Source of the DNA: Bradyrhizobium sp. Ash2021
GTDB lineage: Bacteria > Pseudomonadota > Alphaproteobacteria > Rhizobiales > Xanthobacteraceae
DNA length: 64,000 nt
Reading direction: 5' to 3'
NCBI RefSeq assembly: GCF_031202265.1
Contig: NZ_CP100604.1
Location: 6,182,501 to 6,246,500, forward strand
In this document: piece by piece, positions 15,231-24,387 of the stretch
Layout of the letters: the number at the start of each line of letters is the position of its first letter
How positions within the stretch are numbered: the first letter of the stretch is position 1
Made by a program: the position numbers and the translations under genes
Notes under the pieces: generated by a model
The model's input: the letters and a program-made list of their open reading frames with translations, nothing else
The model's database searches: none
Told to the model about the DNA's origin: nothing

Positions 15231-15971
15231 TCACCTCCCGACCAACAGCCGGTCGGCCAGCCAGTGCGGCAGGCCGTTGGCGCGAATCCGGCTGGCCGCG
15301 GTCTCGACGTCGTAGGGCACGCGGCAATAGGTGATCTCATGCGAGGTGGTATCGAGCATCGCAAACGCGGCGGCCGGGTTGCCGTCGCGCGGCTGCCCGA
15401 CCGAGCCGATCACAGCGAGCCAGCGCCTGCCGCCGAGTAATTGCACGGGGACGCCGGAGGTCGGAACGAAGCTCGTCATCTTGGCGGCTGACGACATCGA
15501 ATACAGCGCCGGCTTGTGGATGTGTCCGCAGAAGGTGATGTGGGCTTCGGTCGCCTCGAGGCTGCGCGCGGCCTCCGGCGTGCCCCGGACATAGCGCCAC
15601 CGCGCCGGGTGGCTCGCTTCCGAATGAACGTAGAGGCGGTCGCCGTCCTGCCGGGTCAGCGGCAATTCGGCCAGAAACCGCCGCTGGTTCGCGCTGAGCC
15701 TGCCGCGGGTCCATTCGATCGCGGCTTGCGCTTCGGCATTCATGGTCTCGGAGGGAGTACCGATCGCGCTGTCATGGTTGCCGCGCACGGCCATGGCGCC
15801 GCGATCGACCAGATCCATCACCGTCTCGACCGTCGATTCCGGATCGGCGCCGTAGCCGACGATATCGCCGAGGCAGATCATGCGCTCGGCGCCGCGCGCC
15901 CGCGCCGCCTCCAGGCAGGCGCCAAAAGCCTGCTGGTTGGCATGGATATCGGTAAACAGCGCCAGCCGCAC
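15231..15971 (-). CDS. Metallophosphoesterase
   Basis: 246-residue calcineurin-like phosphoesterase. The GTG start at 15971 is chosen because GGAGGAAAAT immediately precedes it and the fold begins at once (RLALFTDIHAN). Longer upstream frames have no ribosome site. Motifs are complete: DIHAN (Asp8, His10), GDIVGYG (35-41), GNHD (64-67) and GHIHKP. Length and motifs fit the YfcE/ApaH-like family acting on phosphodiesters or phosphoproteins. It is coupled to the downstream kinase/USP gene, suggesting an opposing phosphatase activity, but the substrate is not established. Confidence 0.87.
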   Translation of the reverse strand: MRLALFTDIHANQQAFGACLEAARARGAERMICLGDIVGYGADPESTVETVMDLVDRGAMAVRGNHDSAIGTPSETMNAEAQAAIEWTRGRLSANQRRFLAELPLTRQDGDRLYVHSEASHPARWRYVRGTPEAARSLEATEAHITFCGHIHKPALYSMSSAAKMTSFVPTSGVPVQLLGGRRWLAVIGSVGQPRDGNPAAAFAMLDTTSHEITYCRVPYDVETAASRIRANGLPHWLADRLLVGR

Positions 15972-16127
15972 ATTTTCCTCCGCGCTATCCGTACCGGACA
16001 GGCTTGTGCCAGATTTGATGGATGTCAAACAGCAGGCGATCCCAGGCCCGCAGCGGGTCCGAGACAAGGTCATATGCGGTGGGGTTGGTTTTGACGCGGT
16101 GCGGCGACGATCGCGCCGCCAATTCAA

Positions 16128-16724
16128 TCAGCGTTTACGCGGCGCTTCCAGGCCTTTGAGCAGCAGCGCCAGCACGGCGTCGATCCGCCTGGCAAGCTCC
16201 GCCTCACTCCATTCCTCGGCATGGGCGGGATGGTGGAAACGACTGGTGGCGTCAAAAATCGCGCGCGCCGAAGCTTTGGGATCGGCGACCTGAAATACGC
16301 CCTGCTCCACGCCGTCGGACAGTATATGCACAATCTGGTCGACCAGGCCGTCCTTATGCGCCTTCACCACCGTGCAGGCTTCCTGTGCCAGCGTCAGGTA
16401 GGTCCTGAACATCTCGGGGTCGTCGCTGACCTTCTTGTGCTTGATCTCAAACATCGTGCGCAGCCAGCGTTCCAGCCGGGCGGGCGCCGGCCCCGCCTCC
16501 TCCGCAATCTTCTGAAGCGGCGCGTTGACGCGGTCGAGCCAGCGCTTTGCAACGGCCTGGCGCAGCGAAGCCTTGCTCGGAAAGTGGCGGTAGACGCTGC
16601 CGTGGCTGACATCGAGCGCACGGGCGACGTCGACCACAGTAGCCTTGGCGAGCCCATAGCGCCGCAACACGTCCTCGGTTACTTCGAGAATCCGTTCCGG
16701 CGTCAAAACCATTACTTCGTTCAT
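16128..16724 (-). CDS. TetR/AcrR family transcriptional regulator
   Basis: 198-residue repressor-type regulator. Residues 8-55 form the TetR helix-turn-helix (ILEVTEDVLRRYG, then VARALDVSHGSVYRHFPSK). The C-terminal ligand domain is diverged and gives no ligand. A small ORF with a good ribosome site lies just upstream on the same strand, and a perfect 6-6-6 palindrome at 16965-16982 covers a likely minus-strand promoter. That arrangement suggests autoregulation. The divergent neighbour is purB, an unusual target, so the regulated gene may be the small ORF itself. Confidence 0.88.
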   Translation of the reverse strand: MNEVMVLTPERILEVTEDVLRRYGLAKATVVDVARALDVSHGSVYRHFPSKASLRQAVAKRWLDRVNAPLQKIAEEAGPAPARLERWLRTMFEIKHKKVSDDPEMFRTYLTLAQEACTVVKAHKDGLVDQIVHILSDGVEQGVFQVADPKASARAIFDATSRFHHPAHAEEWSEAELARRIDAVLALLLKGLEAPRKR

Positions 16725-16760
16725 GGGCCGCTCCGTTTGGTTCTCGCTGTCCCGCTTCGT

Positions 16761-16862
16761 TTAGTGAGTAAACTTGGCGGCCTGGGCCTCAAGATGGCGG
16801 GCGACGCGCAGGTTGAGCCAGCGTTGAATTTGGGCGGTCAAATAAAGAATTTCCATCGTCAT
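16761..16862 (-). CDS. Small ORF upstream of tetR
   Basis: 33-residue ORF (begins MTMEILYLTAQIQRW, ends in KFTH) with GAGGA 8 bp before its ATG. It lies 36 bp upstream of the TetR gene on the same strand, so it is probably the first cistron. It is predicted to be a short amphipathic helix. No family is recognised; it could be a leader peptide or a true small protein. Confidence 0.45.
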   Translation of the reverse strand: MTMEILYLTAQIQRWLNLRVARHLEAQAAKFTH

Positions 16863-16964
16863 CGGGGTAGTCCTCTTCAGCTCCGAAACCCGCCGTATCG
16901 GCCGGCGAGCCCTATATTTGACGCCCAGCCCTCGCGTCACAAAGTGATATAGCACATCTCGTTG

Positions 16965-16982
16965 ACAGATTTCAATATCTGT
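16965..16982. promoter_or_regulatory. Candidate TetR operator (palindrome)
   Basis: Perfect inverted repeat ACAGAT-6 bp-ATCTGT. On the minus strand it overlaps a plausible -35 (TTGAAA) that is followed after 18 bp by TATATC, directed towards the small ORF and the TetR gene. A plus-strand TTGACA also overlaps its left edge at 16962. Size and symmetry fit a TetR-type site. Confidence 0.55.
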
Positions 16983-17128
16983 TATTCAATAAACTGTGAT
17001 TGGGATCCCCCTTGGGCGGGCGGCCCGGGCGCCTCGCACGCCGGCTCCCGGCCCCCGGCCCCAAGGTTTGTCTCACCTCGGCGGCTCTGTTAAAGCGCGG
17101 CGTAAAAAACAATTGCTGAGAGTCGACC

Positions 17129-18436
<1,308 letters not shown>

Positions 18437-18445
18437 TGGATAGGT

Positions 18446-18620
18446 CGTCATCCTGAGGAGCTTGCCAACGGGTCCGCGCGAAGCGCGGCCCGATGATAAA
18501 CTCCGCAAGCGTCTCGAAGGATGGACACAACAATGGACTCGCGGCCATCCTTCGAGACGCGGCGAAGACGCCGCCCCTCAGGATGAGGTCCGAGATAGCT
18601 TCACAGCCTCTCAGGATGAC
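18446..18620. repeat. Intergenic palindromic repeat
   Basis: Begins GTCATCCTGAGGAG and ends CTCAGGATGAC. It contains a perfect 16-bp inverted repeat (18509-18524 against 18545-18560). This is the scattered hairpin type common between genes in Bradyrhizobium. It lies between convergent purB and the FTR1 gene and may act as a bidirectional terminator. Confidence 0.75.
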
Positions 18621-18635
18621 GTGTACGCTGTGTCT

Positions 18636-19469
18636 CTAACTTCGCGCCGCTGACTGCGCCGGCTTCACCGGCGCGCCGTAGAGCCGCATCAGCACGAACG
18701 TTACCGCCAGGATCGCGAGATAGACCGTGAGCTGCATCGCCGTCGGCTGGTCGGTGTAGCCGATCAGGGTGTGCAGCGCGCGGCCGGGAATGCTGGTATC
18801 GGAGAGGATCCAGCCTGAATCCCAGACGACGTTGTCCATCGCCGTCAGCCAATTCGCCTTTTCCAGGAAGGCCGCCGCCTGCGCCGCCATGCCGGCCGCC
18901 AGCAGCGCGATCAGCACCGTCGTCGTCGTGAACAATTTCCGCATGGGAATGCGCACCAGGCCAAAATAGGTCAGCATGCAAATGACGGCGCCGAGCGCCA
19001 GCCCGGCAAAACCGCCGAGCGCGACGCTCCACGAAGTGTCGCTGCCGGCGGCGAGCACGCCATACAGGAACAGCACGACCTCGCTGCCCTCGCGCAGCAC
19101 CGCGACGCCGACCACGATCGCGAGCGCCAGCAGCGACTTCGATCCTTCGACCACCGCCCGCCCCGCGTTGCGCAGTTCACCGGCCAGTTCGCTGCCGTGA
19201 CGCGCCATCCAGACATTGTGCCAGGTCAGCATCACTACCGCGAGGCTAAGGATCGCGGCGTTGAACAGCTCCTGCCCCATGCCCGCGAACAGGTTGGACA
19301 GCGCGCCGGCAAAGCCAGCGACGACGCAGGCCAGCAGAACGCCGGCCAGCACGCCGCCGCCGATCCAGCGATTGCGATGCGGCACCGGGCGCGTCACCGC
19401 CAGCACGATGCCGACGATCAGACCGGCCTCGAAGACTTCGCGGAAAACGATGATCAGTGCGGCGATCAC
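18636..19469 (-). CDS. FTR1 family iron permease
   Basis: 277-residue inner-membrane iron permease of the FTR1/EfeU/FtrC family with seven predicted segments. Two R-E-x-x-E iron-binding motifs are present, as the family requires: REVFE at residues 10-14 in the first helix and REGSE later (VLREGSEVVLFLYG). The last helices and a short tail complete a normal length. It starts 9 bp after the stop of a cupredoxin gene on the same strand, so they form an operon. The family works with a periplasmic copper or ferroxidase partner. Neither an EfeB-type peroxidase nor a P19-like protein is seen nearby. Confidence 0.9.
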   Translation of the reverse strand: MIAALIIVFREVFEAGLIVGIVLAVTRPVPHRNRWIGGGVLAGVLLACVVAGFAGALSNLFAGMGQELFNAAILSLAVVMLTWHNVWMARHGSELAGELRNAGRAVVEGSKSLLALAIVVGVAVLREGSEVVLFLYGVLAAGSDTSWSVALGGFAGLALGAVICMLTYFGLVRIPMRKLFTTTTVLIALLAAGMAAQAAAFLEKANWLTAMDNVVWDSGWILSDTSIPGRALHTLIGYTDQPTAMQLTVYLAILAVTFVLMRLYGAPVKPAQSAARS

Positions 19470-19478
19470 GGCGACGTC

Positions 19479-19835
19479 TTACTTCACCACCAGCGCGCCG
19501 CGGGCGGTCTTCTCGTTATACTCGTCGAAGAACTCGTAGCGGCCGGGCTTTTGCGCGCGCACATTGATGGTGGCGTCGCCGCCGGCGGCGACCACCTTCT
19601 CGACATGCAGCGTCTTGCTTTCGAATTCCATCGCCCCGGCGTCGAGATTTCTCAGCTTGATCGCGATCGGCGTGTTGGCGGGCGCGCCGATCTCGGCCGG
19701 ATCGAATTTCCTGTCTTTGTAGCTCAGTTGAATCTCGACCGCGTTCTCTGCGTCCGCGGCGCCGGTAACGGCGACCGATACGAGAGCGACGGCGGCGAGT
19801 AGAGTTGCACTTGAGAGCATTCGCGAGAGAGACAT
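19479..19835 (-). CDS. Periplasmic cupredoxin-like protein
   Basis: 118 residues with a Sec signal peptide (hydrophobic core AALLAAVALVSVAVTG, cleavage near ADA-EN). The mature part is a cupredoxin-like fold similar to the EfeO N-terminal domain or FtrB. It has LSYKDRKFDPAEI, and a Glu/Met-rich strand (DAGAMEFESKTLHVEK) where copper ligands would sit. It is encoded immediately upstream of the FTR1 permease and probably delivers or oxidises ferrous iron for it. Classical Cys/His type-1 copper ligands are not obvious, so an iron-binding rather than electron-transfer role is possible. Confidence 0.82.
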   Translation of the reverse strand: MSLSRMLSSATLLAAVALVSVAVTGAADAENAVEIQLSYKDRKFDPAEIGAPANTPIAIKLRNLDAGAMEFESKTLHVEKVVAAGGDATINVRAQKPGRYEFFDEYNEKTARGALVVK

Positions 19836-19948
19836 GGCGGTTCTTTCATTGCGGCTGATGAGTTCGACCGATGCCTTACGCTGCCGGCAGCCGTCCCGAG
19901 AAGAGGCAAAAAGACGCGTATTTCTGGAGCGATTCTAAACCGCTTCGG

Positions 19949-20500
19949 TCAGCCGGCCGCACCATCCACCATGCGTGCGGCGACGCGATCGCGCCTGATG
20001 AAGTGATGCCATAGTGCGGCCGCCAGATGCAGCACGATCAGCGCCAGCAGCACATAGGCAAAGAAGATGTGGCGGTCCTCGTAGGCCGCCGCCGCGGCCT
20101 TGTCGGGCGAGGTAATCTGCGGGACGTGAAACAGCCCGAACCAGTCGGAATAATCCGGCGAGCGCGCACCGGAATGGGCCCAGCCCAGCATCGCCACCAG
20201 GATGGTGACGGCATACAGTGCGCCTTGGCTGACGCGCGCCGCGATCCGCTGCCAGCGCGACGTATCCGGCGGCAATTCCGGCGTCGGATTGACGCCGCGC
20301 CAGGCGAGCCGGATCACCGTCAAGAGCAGCACCAGATAGCCGATATCGGCATGGATCGAGCGGTAGAAGAAGCGGTCCGCACGCGCCGGGAAGTGGTTCA
20401 TCCACCACCCGGATGCCAGCATGCCGATGATCGCGAACCCGAGAATCCAGTGGAAGGCGCGCGAGAGGGTGCCCCAGCTCGATGACGTATTTCGCAGCAT
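19949..20500 (-). CDS. Cytochrome b561 family protein
   Basis: 183-residue, four-helix membrane di-haem cytochrome b. The start is ATG 20500 (MLRNTSSSWG). Probable haem histidines are in FHWILG, HADIGY and the final helices (HIFFAY, LHLAAALWHH). CybB-like proteins oxidise quinol or transfer electrons to periplasmic partners. It lies 113 bp upstream of the cupredoxin/FTR1 pair on the same strand, so it may donate electrons to the iron uptake system (inference). No haem-binding c-type motif is present. Confidence 0.85.
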   Translation of the reverse strand: MLRNTSSSWGTLSRAFHWILGFAIIGMLASGWWMNHFPARADRFFYRSIHADIGYLVLLLTVIRLAWRGVNPTPELPPDTSRWQRIAARVSQGALYAVTILVAMLGWAHSGARSPDYSDWFGLFHVPQITSPDKAAAAAYEDRHIFFAYVLLALIVLHLAAALWHHFIRRDRVAARMVDGAAG

Positions 20501-20702
20501 ATTTGGTTCGGGCTCCCGGCTTTCGGATCGCTCGTGCGTCGCGGTTTTGTCCGCGTCTGCAACGGCTTGCCCTGATAGCTTTGCGGCCCATGCAAGGCGA
20601 TTTGAATCATTCAAAATTGGGCGGTGCAGCGACACCGCCCGGGAAGCCGCGGGGCCAGCAAAAACAACTGAATGGTAACCGCGGATCGGCTAGAATTGTG
20701 GC

Positions 20703-21491
20703 GTGCCAGTCCCTCCGACGATTCTCCTGTTCGATTCCGGCCTTGGCGGTCTCACGGTATTGCGTGAAATCGTCGGTGCCCGCCCCGATGCGCATTATGT
20801 TTATGTCGCCGACGATGCGTTCTTCCCCTATGGCCACCACAGCGAGGAGCAGATCATCGCCCGCGTGGTCCCGCTGGTCGGCGAATTGATCGCCGCCCAC
20901 ACCCCCGACCTGGTGGTGATCGCCTGCAACACCGCATCCACGCTGGTGATGTCGCACCTGCGCAGCGCATACAAAGTGCCGTTCGTCGGAACCGTGCCCG
21001 CGATCAAGCCGGCCTGCGCCTCTTCGAAGACCAAGCGCGTCTCCGTGCTCGGCACCAAGGGCACCGTCAAGCGCGAATACACAAGGAAGCTGATCCACGA
21101 TTTCGCGTTAGGCTGCGAAGTGACGCTGGTCGGCTCGGCGGAGCTCGCCTCGCTGGCCGAGTCGGCGCTGAGCGGCGACGCGGTAAGCGATCGGGATATC
21201 TCGGCCGAACTCGCGCCCTGCTTTGTCGAGCACGGCGGAGCCCGCACCGACACCGTCGTGCTGGCCTGCACGCATTATCCGCTGCTGCTGGAGCGGCTCA
21301 TCAAGCTCGCGCCCTGGCCGGTCGACTGGATCGATCCCGCGCCGGCGATTGCGCGGCGCGTCTCCGATCTGCTCGGCCCGCCGGGTAACGAAAGCGACGA
21401 GGCCGGCGCTGAAATGATCTTCACCTCGAAGCGGCCGCATACGCTGAGCAAGGCGCTGATGCCGTTTTTCGGCGGGCGCGTGCCTGCGTAG
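20703..21491 (+). CDS. murI: Glutamate racemase
   Basis: 262-residue cofactor-independent racemase supplying D-glutamate for peptidoglycan. The GTG start opens PVPPTILLFDSGLGGLTVL. The two catalytic cysteines are Cys75 (VIACNTAST) and Cys189 (VVLACTHYPLL). Length is normal. It is divergent from the cytochrome b561 gene. No operon partner follows: the next gene is on the opposite strand. Confidence 0.95.
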   Translation: MPVPPTILLFDSGLGGLTVLREIVGARPDAHYVYVADDAFFPYGHHSEEQIIARVVPLVGELIAAHTPDLVVIACNTASTLVMSHLRSAYKVPFVGTVPAIKPACASSKTKRVSVLGTKGTVKREYTRKLIHDFALGCEVTLVGSAELASLAESALSGDAVSDRDISAELAPCFVEHGGARTDTVVLACTHYPLLLERLIKLAPWPVDWIDPAPAIARRVSDLLGPPGNESDEAGAEMIFTSKRPHTLSKALMPFFGGRVPA

Positions 21492-21607
21492 CCGCCCGAG
21501 GGCGGATTACGCATTGACGGAAAAGGTGACAGGCCGACCAAAATTGCCGCGTCACAGAAGATGACCGTGTCTCACTTATGGGGTGGGGCCTGCTTGCGGT
21601 CGACGCG

Positions 21608-22138
21608 TCAGCAGATTTTCTGGAAGCGCGCCCGCCAGCGCGGCACCTTGGCCGGCTGCAGCACGTAGCTTTTGCCCTCGGCCGAGATCGTCAGCGGCTG
21701 CCCGGAGCCCAGAAGATCTAAGACGCGATTTTCCAGCGCGCGCCATTTGTCTTCGTCAAACTCGGGATAGCCGAGGTCCGGTTGGTTGAACATCGTGGTG
21801 TTCGGCGGGAAGGACTCGGGACCGGCGTAGGTGAAGCCGGCGAAATCCATCTGCGTCTTGCCGTTGGCGATCGTGATCGAGGCCTTAGTGTGATCCTGTT
21901 TCGGCGCTCCCCCCGGATAGACCGCATCCATCTCGAAATGCGCGCCGCAGCCGATGCGAAATACTGTCTTGCCCCTGGTGTCGTAAAAGCCGAGCCATGG
22001 CTGATCCTGGCGGTCGATCTCGAATTTCCAGGCGCCCGTCCAAGTATCTTTCGATGTACCGCCGGCCGCCGATGCCGCAGACAACCCGAGCCACGATAGA
22101 GCGACAACGATTCCAAGCAACCTTGCATGCGGCGTCAT
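21608..22138 (-). CDS. Hypothetical secreted protein
   Basis: 176 residues with a good signal peptide (hydrophobic LLGIVVALSWLGLSAASA, cleavage near ASA-AG). The mature protein has a Trp/Tyr-rich beta-like start (TWTGAWKFEI, PWLGFYDTRG) and one internal Cys. No domain is recognised. It is convergent with murI, 116 bp apart. A periplasmic role is the most that can be inferred. Confidence 0.72.
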   Translation of the reverse strand: MTPHARLLGIVVALSWLGLSAASAAGGTSKDTWTGAWKFEIDRQDQPWLGFYDTRGKTVFRIGCGAHFEMDAVYPGGAPKQDHTKASITIANGKTQMDFAGFTYAGPESFPPNTTMFNQPDLGYPEFDEDKWRALENRVLDLLGSGQPLTISAEGKSYVLQPAKVPRWRARFQKIC

Positions 22139-22292
22139 GGCAAGCCCCCAACGCGATCCGCGATCATCCTAACACGAGAATGCGTATCGACCGGCTTGGC
22201 CGGCAAGGGCTCAGCCGACGTTGGGCCACACACGTTAGGCGCTCTAGGCCGCCCTCATGGGTCCTTAACGTGCATTCGGGGACCCGCACCGA

Positions 22293-22400
22293 TGTCCGCT
22301 AGTGGCACAACTCGGACATGCCGCCGTGGTCGCTCTATGTCCGTTGTTGGGGGCAGAGCGGAAAACATATGCTCGCATTGAGCTTTTCCGGTTTTGACCC
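22293..22400 (+). repeat. Dispersed 108-bp repeat, copy A
   Basis: Starts GTCCGCTAGTGGCACAACTC and ends near GGTTTTGACCC. An inverted, nearly identical 108-bp copy lies at 33613-33720. The spurious peptides read from it (of the SALPPTTDI type) are familiar from over-annotated Bradyrhizobium genomes. Confidence 0.85.
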
Positions 22401-22687
22401 GGGCTGTGTGAAAACGTGAAATCTTGCGAACGCTGGAGAATCTACTTCTCAGATCACGCGGCACTGGCGCGCAGTATGCTCTCCGTAGTCTCAGAAGCGG
22501 CGTCAGAAGGAATGCTTTTCTCCGCAATGCGCCGTCGCGTTTTCACACAGCCAAGACCCAATCCGGACATTGTCTTGGAACATTTTATTGAGCGGTTCAT
22601 GGGCTGCCGGGCTTGTAGAGCCGCTGAAGGACGCGCAGTTTTGTATCTACGCCCCCGGGCAGCAGGGCGATTGCGCGGCATCAAATC

Positions 22688-23029
22688 ATGATCAGGAACG
22701 GACTTTATCTAGCTGAGACGACATTTCTGGACGGCGTGGAAGCCTACAACCGACATGTCATGGTGCTCCGTGATGGCACGATTCGCGGGGGCGGCGGATT
22801 TTATTATACCGTCGGAAGCTACACTTGTTCTGACGGCAAGTGGAAAGGTGAAATGACGAGCCGTGAGCATTCACCTATTTCTGGAACGTATCCATGGGCA
22901 CGAAAGACTATCACCATTGGATTTACTGGAACCTATTCAGATGACGGTGCCGAGTTCGAAGCCACGGCACTGGCGGGCAAGCAATCCTTTCGGTTCAAAT
23001 CCGTCTACCGGTTGCTATTCGCGGATTGA
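22688..23029 (+). CDS. GrlR-like regulatory protein
   Basis: 113-residue soluble protein beginning MIRNGLYLAETTFLDG. The pattern of early NGLY, the DGTIRGGGGFYYTVGSY centre and a late GTYSDDGAEFEATA strand resembles the GrlR family. This beta-rich fold was named for the negative regulator of E. coli type III secretion and is also found in many bacteria without it. No T3SS genes or GrlA partner are nearby, so the function here is unknown. The ribosome site is weak. It lies in the repeat-rich accessory region. Confidence 0.6.
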   Translation: MIRNGLYLAETTFLDGVEAYNRHVMVLRDGTIRGGGGFYYTVGSYTCSDGKWKGEMTSREHSPISGTYPWARKTITIGFTGTYSDDGAEFEATALAGKQSFRFKSVYRLLFAD

Positions 23030-23732
23030 AAGAGTTGGTTGCAGCCTGGATGCCCTCAACATGGTGGCCCGTCTTGCGCGACAACCAACATCAGTGCCGC
23101 AATGGTCGCTTGCCATTCGGGGATGGCAGATTATCGATACTTGCCATGCCGACGAGGTGACTGATTGAGCCTCCGCTAGTGTCGGTTATTGGCACTGAAC
23201 TGACCTCCAGCGGTGTCCGACTTGAGTCCGCTATCGGGGGGCATAGCGGACTATATGTGCTCCGAGCAAGTATTTCGCATTTTGACCCGAATGTATGGTC
23301 CGGCCGTGCGTTGCAAGAGGTTTCGTCGATCTGGTGGTAAGCGGTCTTGCATCAATGTATCCGGTCTCTAGTTGGAGCTGTTTTGCTCCGGACCATCATG
23401 GATATCAGCGCGCGTGCGTTCTCATTAGGCGACAGGCCTCGATTGGGCCATTTGGGTCACCAGTGTTCGCATGCGCCGGGAAGACCGATCCTCCATCTCG
23501 TCTCATCCTCTCGCAGACCTCGGCTGGAAACTGTTGATAGGGTTACGTCATCGCTTGCTCCTCATATCGCGCAGTTCCTTTGTTCGAGCCGAGGGCCGTT
23601 CCTTCGTCCCGGCCCGCAGAACGTCGATCGCGTCGCGCGCAGGGGCGGTCAAGGCCGGCCGTCGCGCTTGGCTTGCGGCTGGCTCCGGCGTTGCCAGGCT
23701 GCGCCTTGACCGCGCCGAGCACGGCGCGAGGA
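23030..23732. other. Gene-poor region with a diverged repeat
   Basis: 703 bp without a supported gene. At 23188-23290 lies a diverged relative of the 108-bp repeat: it keeps the TTATTGGCAC, GTCCG and TTTTGACCCGA landmarks. The rest shows no recognisable coding signal; frames crossing it are short and unlike known proteins. Confidence 0.5.
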
Positions 23733-24137
23733 TCAAGCGGGTCGGACGTCTGCATCGTCGGTCCTCGTCAGCTCGAAGGCGCGTCCTTTCGCCAGCACCG
23801 CCCAGGCGATGCGGGCAAGTTTGTTGGCGAGCGCAATCGCGAGCACGTTGTGGTGCAACCGCCTCTTGGCGGCTTCGATCCAGGATTTGAGCCCGTAACG
23901 TTCCCAGTCCTTTATCCTGACCAGCACAACCCATGCCGCCTGCACAAACAGAACGCGCAGGTAGCGATTGCCGCGCCTCGAGATTTTGCCGAGGATCGTG
24001 CGGTCTCCCGTTGAGATCTGCTTGGGCACCAGTCCGAGCCAGGCGCCGAAGTCGCGGCCTTTGGAGAATACGTCTCCAGTGCCGATCGCGGCCACCATGG
24101 CGCTCGAAATGATCGGCCCGATGCCGGGCACCGTCAT
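23733..24137 (-). pseudogene. IS110-family transposase C-terminal remnant
   Basis: 134 residues holding only the C-terminal transposase_20 half of an IS110-type enzyme. It starts in VPGIGPIISSAMVAAIG and continues DFGAWLGLVPKQ and ISRRGNRYLRVLFVQAA, which are typical of the family. The N-terminal DEDD/RuvC-like domain is missing. Directly upstream in minus-strand order, the sequence switches to the tail of an unrelated substrate-binding protein. The element is therefore dead. IS110 has no usual inverted repeats, so its ends cannot be set. Confidence 0.85.
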
Positions 24138-24156
24138 CAGGCGCGAACATGCCTGA

Positions 24157-24229
24157 TCTTGATGACTTCATCCGCGAGTGCGAGCATCGTGGGCGGGATG
24201 TCGAGGCCAAGAGCCTTGGCCGTCGCATT
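24157..24229 (-). pseudogene. Tail remnant of an ABC substrate-binding protein
   Basis: A 24-codon stretch, read on the minus strand, codes TAKALGLDIPPTMLALADEV. This is close to the conserved C-terminus of ABC_sub_bind (PF04392-type) proteins common in Bradyrhizobium (TAKALGL-x-PP-LLARADEVIE). It has no start or body and abuts the IS110 remnant. Confidence 0.6.
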
Positions 24230-24387
24230 TAGGCAACAGCTCCAGTAAATGTGACCCATCCAAATCTTGTCCGTCGCCTCGCTTGGGACATTCCACTAAA
24301 AAACATCTAGCGTGGCGGACTAGCCTTGGACTACGGGGAACAGGCGTGTAGCGTTCTTTCGGGGACCGTGCCGCGGAGTTGGGGGCA

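Noticed and set aside
22416..22691. 91-codon ORF after the 108-bp repeat
   Set aside because: No ribosome site, spurious-ORF-like composition and overlap with the GrlR-like start.
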